A stretch of 16,194 bases of DNA. Source: Magnetococcales bacterium. Lineage in GTDB: Bacteria > Pseudomonadota > Magnetococcia > Magnetococcales > JADGCH01. The notes beneath the pieces were generated by a model. That model did no database searches. It was not told the DNA's origin and was given only the letters and a program-made list of their open reading frames with translations. Of this stretch, positions 12,753 through 16,194 are shown piece after piece (within the stretch, counting starts at the first letter, position 1; each line of letters opens with the position of its first letter). The translations under genes and the position numbers were made by a program. The stretch lies in NCBI GenBank assembly GCA_015228995.1, contig JADGCM010000026.1, positions 1 to 16,194 on the forward strand, read 5' to 3'.

Positions 12753-15700
12753 CTAATAATAATCCTGTAATGCCTTACATTGAAATCCGTAGTTTTTAAC
12801 CGCAGTGATCGCGGCTACGGCCGCGTGCATACCAGCCAAAGTGGTGAAATAGGGGATACGGCTCATGAGAGCGGTACGTCGGATCGGAAAAGAGTCGGCC
12901 AGGGCCTGCTTGTCTTGGGTGGTATTAAACACCAGCGCGATCTCACCGCTTTTCATGCGATCAACGATGTGGGGCCGTCCCTCATTGACCTTGTTGACGA
13001 TATCAACAGCCAAGCCTGCTTGTTGTAGCACGGTTGCTGTGCCACGGGTGGCGCAGAGACGAAAACCCAGCGCTAGCAGCTGCCGCGCATCTTCAACCGC
13101 AGCGACCTTGTCATCGTCTTTAACCGAGATAAAAATCATCTGCTGCGGCTTGAGCTCTTCAGGCTGAGGCAGAAATGTGCCGGCTCCAAACTGGGCTTTG
13201 GCGAATGCGACCCCATAGCTGTCGGCTAACCCCATCACCTCGCCCGTCGATTTCATTTCCGGTCCAAGAACGGTGTCAACTCCAGGGAATTTCTCAAATG
13301 GAAACACCGCCTCTTTGACGGCAACATGGGAGCGTTTGGGCATCGCCAGCAGACCAACTTGCGCCAGTGTTTCACCGCTCATGAGGCGGGCGGCGATCTT
13401 GGCCAGCGGGATACCCGTTGCCTTGGAAACAAAGGGCACTGTGCGTGAAGCACGTGGATTGACTTCAAGCAGATAAATGACCCCATCACGGATGGCAAAC
13501 TGGATGTTCATCAGACCAACAACCCCCAAGGCTTTGGCCAACATCAAGGTCTGGCGCTCAATTTCGGGCACCAAATCCAACACCCCCTGTGAATGCGGTG
13601 GCAAAGAACAGGCTGAATCTCCCGAGTGAACACCCGCTTCCTCAATGTGTTCCATAATCCCACCCACTACGGCCGTTTGACCATCGGCGATACAATCGAC
13701 GTCGATCTCAACCGCATCACGCAGGTATTGGTCGATCAAGACCGGGTGGTCAGGGGCGGCCCGCACCGCTGTGCGCATATAATGGGTCAGATCGTGTTCA
13801 TCGTAAACAATCTCCATGGCCCGACCACCGAGAACGTAAGAGGGGCGCACCACCACCGGGTATCCTACCGTTGCTGCCACCCGAATGGCCTCTTGTTCAG
13901 ATCGCGCCAAGCCATTGCGTGGCTGACGCAGATTGAGCTGATGCAGTAGTTGTTGGAACCGTTCGCGATCTTCAGCCACATCAATGGCATCGGGAGAGGT
14001 GCCGATGATGGGTACGCCGGCCGCTTCCAATGCCTTGGCCAATTTCAGAGGGGTTTGACCGCCAAACTGGACAATGACCCCCAGAGGCCGCTCAATGGCG
14101 ACAATGGCCAATACATCTTCTAGGGTCAGTGGCTCGAAATAAAGCCGATCGGAGGTGTCATAGTCGGTCGAGACCGTTTCTGGGTTACAATTGACCATGA
14201 TGGTCTCATAGCCCGCTTCGCGGAGAGCAAAAGAGGCGTGGACGCAGCAATAATCGAATTCAATGCCCTGGCCAATACGGTTGGGACCCCCACCCAAGAT
14301 CATGATTTTGCGCTTATTGCTCGGCTCTGACTCGCACTCCTCCTCGTAGGTCGAGTACATGTAGGCGGTACGGGCGGCAAATTCGGCGGCACAGGTATCG
14401 ACACGCTTATAGACTGGCTGTACCCCCAGCCGCTGACGTTTGCGGGAGACCTTAGCGCTATCGGTATGTAACAACTTGGCCAAACGTTGGTCCGAGAACC
14501 CCATGGCCTTGAGGTGGTGCATCTGTTGCGCCGTGATCGTTTTCAGGGATTGACCGGACAGGGCCTGCTCTGCCTCGATAATTTGGGCGATTTGATCAAC
14601 AAACCAGGGATCAATGGCACTCTCACGGTAAACCCAGTCGATACTTTTGCCGTTACGTAACGCCTCAGCGACGTAAAGAATACGATCTGGTCCAGGGCGG
14701 TTTAGCTGCCGTTTCAGCATATCCTTGCGTTCAGACTTGGCGGTTTGTTCGCCAAACATCTCGTCAAAGCCACTCAAGCCGATCTCCAACGAGCGTAATG
14801 CCTTTTGCAGAGACTCTTTGAAGGTACGGCCAATGGCCATCACTTCGCCCACCGATTTCATCTGTATGGTCAGCAATGCCTCCGCTTGCGGAAATTTCTC
14901 AAAGGTAAAACGGGGGATTTTGGTGACGACGTAGTCGATACTCGGCTCAAAAGAGGCCGGTGTACTACCGGTAATATCGTTGGTGATTTCAGGCAGGGTG
15001 TAGCCGACCGCCAACTTGGCTGCCACCTTGGCGATGGCAAAACCGGTAGCCTTGGAGGCCAGTGCCGACGAACGTGACACCCGCGGGTTCATCTCAATGA
15101 TAACCATACGACCATTGACCGGGTTAACCGCGAACTGGACGTTAGAACCACCGGTATCGACACCAATCTCACGCAGTACCGCGATGGAGGCGTTGCGCAT
15201 GATCTGGTACTCTTTGTCGGTCAGTGTCTGAGCCGGTGCCACGGTGATGGAATCACCGGTATGGATACCCATGGCATCAAAATTTTCGATGGAGCAGACG
15301 ATGATGGCGTTGTCTTGGCGATCCCGTACCACCTCCATCTCGAACTCTTTCCAACCCAGCACCGATTCTTCTATAAGAACCTCGTTGGTCGGAGAAGCCG
15401 CCAAACCACGCCGGACCATCTCTTCGTATTCCTCCGGGTTATAGGCAATGCCGCCACCACTGCCACCAAGGGTAAAACTAGGCCGGATGATGGCCGGAAA
15501 GCCAATCTCGGTGAGGACCTGCTGTGCTTCTGATAACGAATGGGCAAAACCAGAACGAGGCACATCCAGGCCAATTTTAGCCATCGCCCGCTTAAACTGC
15601 TCACGATCCTCGGCCTTGGCAATGGCTGCACGGGAGGCCCCAATCAATTCGACGCCATACTGCTCCAGCACCCCCATATCGGCCAATTTAAGGGCCACGT

Positions 15701-15989
15701 TGAGGCCGGTTTGCCCCCCCATGGTAGGGAGCAGGGCATCGGGTCGTTCCTGAGCAATAATTTCGGTGACGATAGCCGGCGTGATCGGCTCAACGTAAGT
15801 GCGTGAGGCGAGTTCTGGATCGGTCATGATGGTGGCTGGGTTCGAGTTGACCAACACCACCTCATAACCCTCTTCACGCAACGCCTTACAGGCTTGGGTG
15901 CCAGAATAGTCGAACTCGCAGGCCTGACCAATGACAATTGGACCAGAACCAATAATGAGAATTTTGTGGATATCGGTGCGTTTAGGCAT
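12753..15989 (-). CDS. carB: Carbamoyl-phosphate synthase large subunit
   Basis: CarB (1078 residues; E. coli 1073) joins bicarbonate, ammonia delivered by CarA and two ATP into carbamoyl phosphate for pyrimidines and arginine. It has the internal duplication of the family: a first ATP-grasp half opening with ILIIGSGPIVIGQACEFDYS, a linker at about 400-555, and a second half opening with IMILGGGPNRIGQGIEFDY near residue 560. The C-terminal MGS-like allosteric domain (from about 940) keeps ISVKDDDK, ATRGTA, VNKVNEGRPH and FNTT, positions that bind ornithine, UMP or IMP in E. coli, so similar control is likely. The ATG at 15989 fits the family start and lies 17 bases after carA; no clear Shine-Dalgarno sequence is seen, so coupling to carA is likely. 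Confidence 0.99.
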   Translation of the reverse strand: MPKRTDIHKILIIGSGPIVIGQACEFDYSGTQACKALREEGYEVVLVNSNPATIMTDPELASRTYVEPITPAIVTEIIAQERPDALLPTMGGQTGLNVALKLADMGVLEQYGVELIGASRAAIAKAEDREQFKRAMAKIGLDVPRSGFAHSLSEAQQVLTEIGFPAIIRPSFTLGGSGGGIAYNPEEYEEMVRRGLAASPTNEVLIEESVLGWKEFEMEVVRDRQDNAIIVCSIENFDAMGIHTGDSITVAPAQTLTDKEYQIMRNASIAVLREIGVDTGGSNVQFAVNPVNGRMVIIEMNPRVSRSSALASKATGFAIAKVAAKLAVGYTLPEITNDITGSTPASFEPSIDYVVTKIPRFTFEKFPQAEALLTIQMKSVGEVMAIGRTFKESLQKALRSLEIGLSGFDEMFGEQTAKSERKDMLKRQLNRPGPDRILYVAEALRNGKSIDWVYRESAIDPWFVDQIAQIIEAEQALSGQSLKTITAQQMHHLKAMGFSDQRLAKLLHTDSAKVSRKRQRLGVQPVYKRVDTCAAEFAARTAYMYSTYEEECESEPSNKRKIMILGGGPNRIGQGIEFDYCCVHASFALREAGYETIMVNCNPETVSTDYDTSDRLYFEPLTLEDVLAIVAIERPLGVIVQFGGQTPLKLAKALEAAGVPIIGTSPDAIDVAEDRERFQQLLHQLNLRQPRNGLARSEQEAIRVAATVGYPVVVRPSYVLGGRAMEIVYDEHDLTHYMRTAVRAAPDHPVLIDQYLRDAVEIDVDCIADGQTAVVGGIMEHIEEAGVHSGDSACSLPPHSQGVLDLVPEIERQTLMLAKALGVVGLMNIQFAIRDGVIYLLEVNPRASRTVPFVSKATGIPLAKIAARLMSGETLAQVGLLAMPKRSHVAVKEAVFPFEKFPGVDTVLGPEMKSTGEVMGLADSYGVAFAKAQFGAGTFLPQPEELKPQQMIFISVKDDDKVAAVEDARQLLALGFRLCATRGTATVLQQAGLAVDIVNKVNEGRPHIVDRMKSGEIALVFNTTQDKQALADSFPIRRTALMSRIPYFTTLAGMHAAVAAITAVKNYGFQCKALQDYY

Positions 15990-16006
15990 AGGTGGTAGTG
16001 TCCGAA

Positions 16007-16194
16007 CTAATGCGATTGGTTCATGAGGTCGGCAAACTGACGAAACAGATAGTGCGAGTCGTGGGGACCCGGGCTTGCCTCCGGATGGTATTGGACCGAA
16101 AAAGCCGGCTGTTCCAGGTGACGAATACCCTCAACGCTGCCATCAAACAGAGAACGGTGCGTGACAGCAACCTGTGCCGGTAGAGAGGCTTCAT
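16007..16194 (-). CDS. carA: Carbamoyl-phosphate synthase small subunit (3' end only)
   Basis: The last 61 or so codons of carA run from the right edge of the window to a TAG at 16007-16009. The translation includes VTHRSLFDGSVEG and then FSVQYHPEASPGPHDSHYLF, the C-terminal part of the class I glutamine amidotransferase domain with its catalytic His-Pro-Glu. CarA hydrolyses glutamine and passes ammonia to CarB. The catalytic cysteine, the rest of the gene and any carAB promoter lie outside the window. The gene ends MNQSH. I found it by translating the reverse complement, because the fragment is short. Confidence 0.95.
   Translation of the reverse strand, partial: EASLPAQVAVTHRSLFDGSVEGIRHLEQPAFSVQYHPEASPGPHDSHYLFRQFADLMNQSH

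Noticed and set aside
15965..15973. Second DnaA-box-like site near the carB start (TGTGGATAT), and another at 7636-7644
   Set aside because: Each has a mismatch to the strict consensus and lies inside coding sequence, so I did not count them as sites.

Overview
This window looks like the chromosome of a gammaproteobacterium of moderate GC content (not counted, judged by eye as somewhat above 50%). The evidence is the minus-strand order carA-carB-greA-rlmE, a GyrA whose numbering matches E. coli (Tyr122, GyrA box at 559-565), a 158-residue GreA and a YbbO-like reductase. The species cannot be named from the sequence. A dispersed G/C-rich palindromic repeat occurs five times between or at the edges of genes.

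Plus strand, left half. Bases 1-2891 are the 3' part of a giant exported-type protein made of Ig-like repeats, some with calcium-loop-like insertions; its 5' end lies outside the window. After a perfect hairpin and a 314-base gap comes a small rhodanese lipoprotein (3206-3619). Two tandem copies of the palindromic repeat (75-base period) fill the space before gyrA (3839-6535), whose start region overlaps a perfect DnaA-box consensus. After gyrA come a thioredoxin-fold/HEAT-like protein (6602-7267), glutamate racemase murI (7242-8063) and a DciA-family replication protein (8072-8581), closely packed and probably co-transcribed. The last residues of the DciA-family protein are encoded by a copy of the palindromic repeat.

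Minus strand, right half. Reading from the right edge: carA (3' end only), carB, greA, rlmE, a brnT-brnA toxin-antitoxin pair, guaB and a YbbO-like short-chain reductase. carA-carB make carbamoyl phosphate for pyrimidine and arginine synthesis. greA-rlmE serve transcript elongation and ribosome maturation. guaB is the first committed step to GMP. The toxin-antitoxin pair is AT-richer than its surroundings and begins on the base after the rlmE stop codon (TAAATG), where ftsH often follows in relatives, so it looks like an insertion. The two halves converge at 8582-8641, where two inverted repeat copies could form a long hairpin.

Most genes are housekeeping. The less ordinary points are the repeat family and its capture as coding sequence, the DnaA-box match at the gyrA start, Val83 in the quinolone pocket of GyrA, the thioredoxin/HEAT fusion, the junction of brnTA with rlmE, and calcium-like loops inside Ig-like domains. 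I did not find a clearly new multi-gene system.
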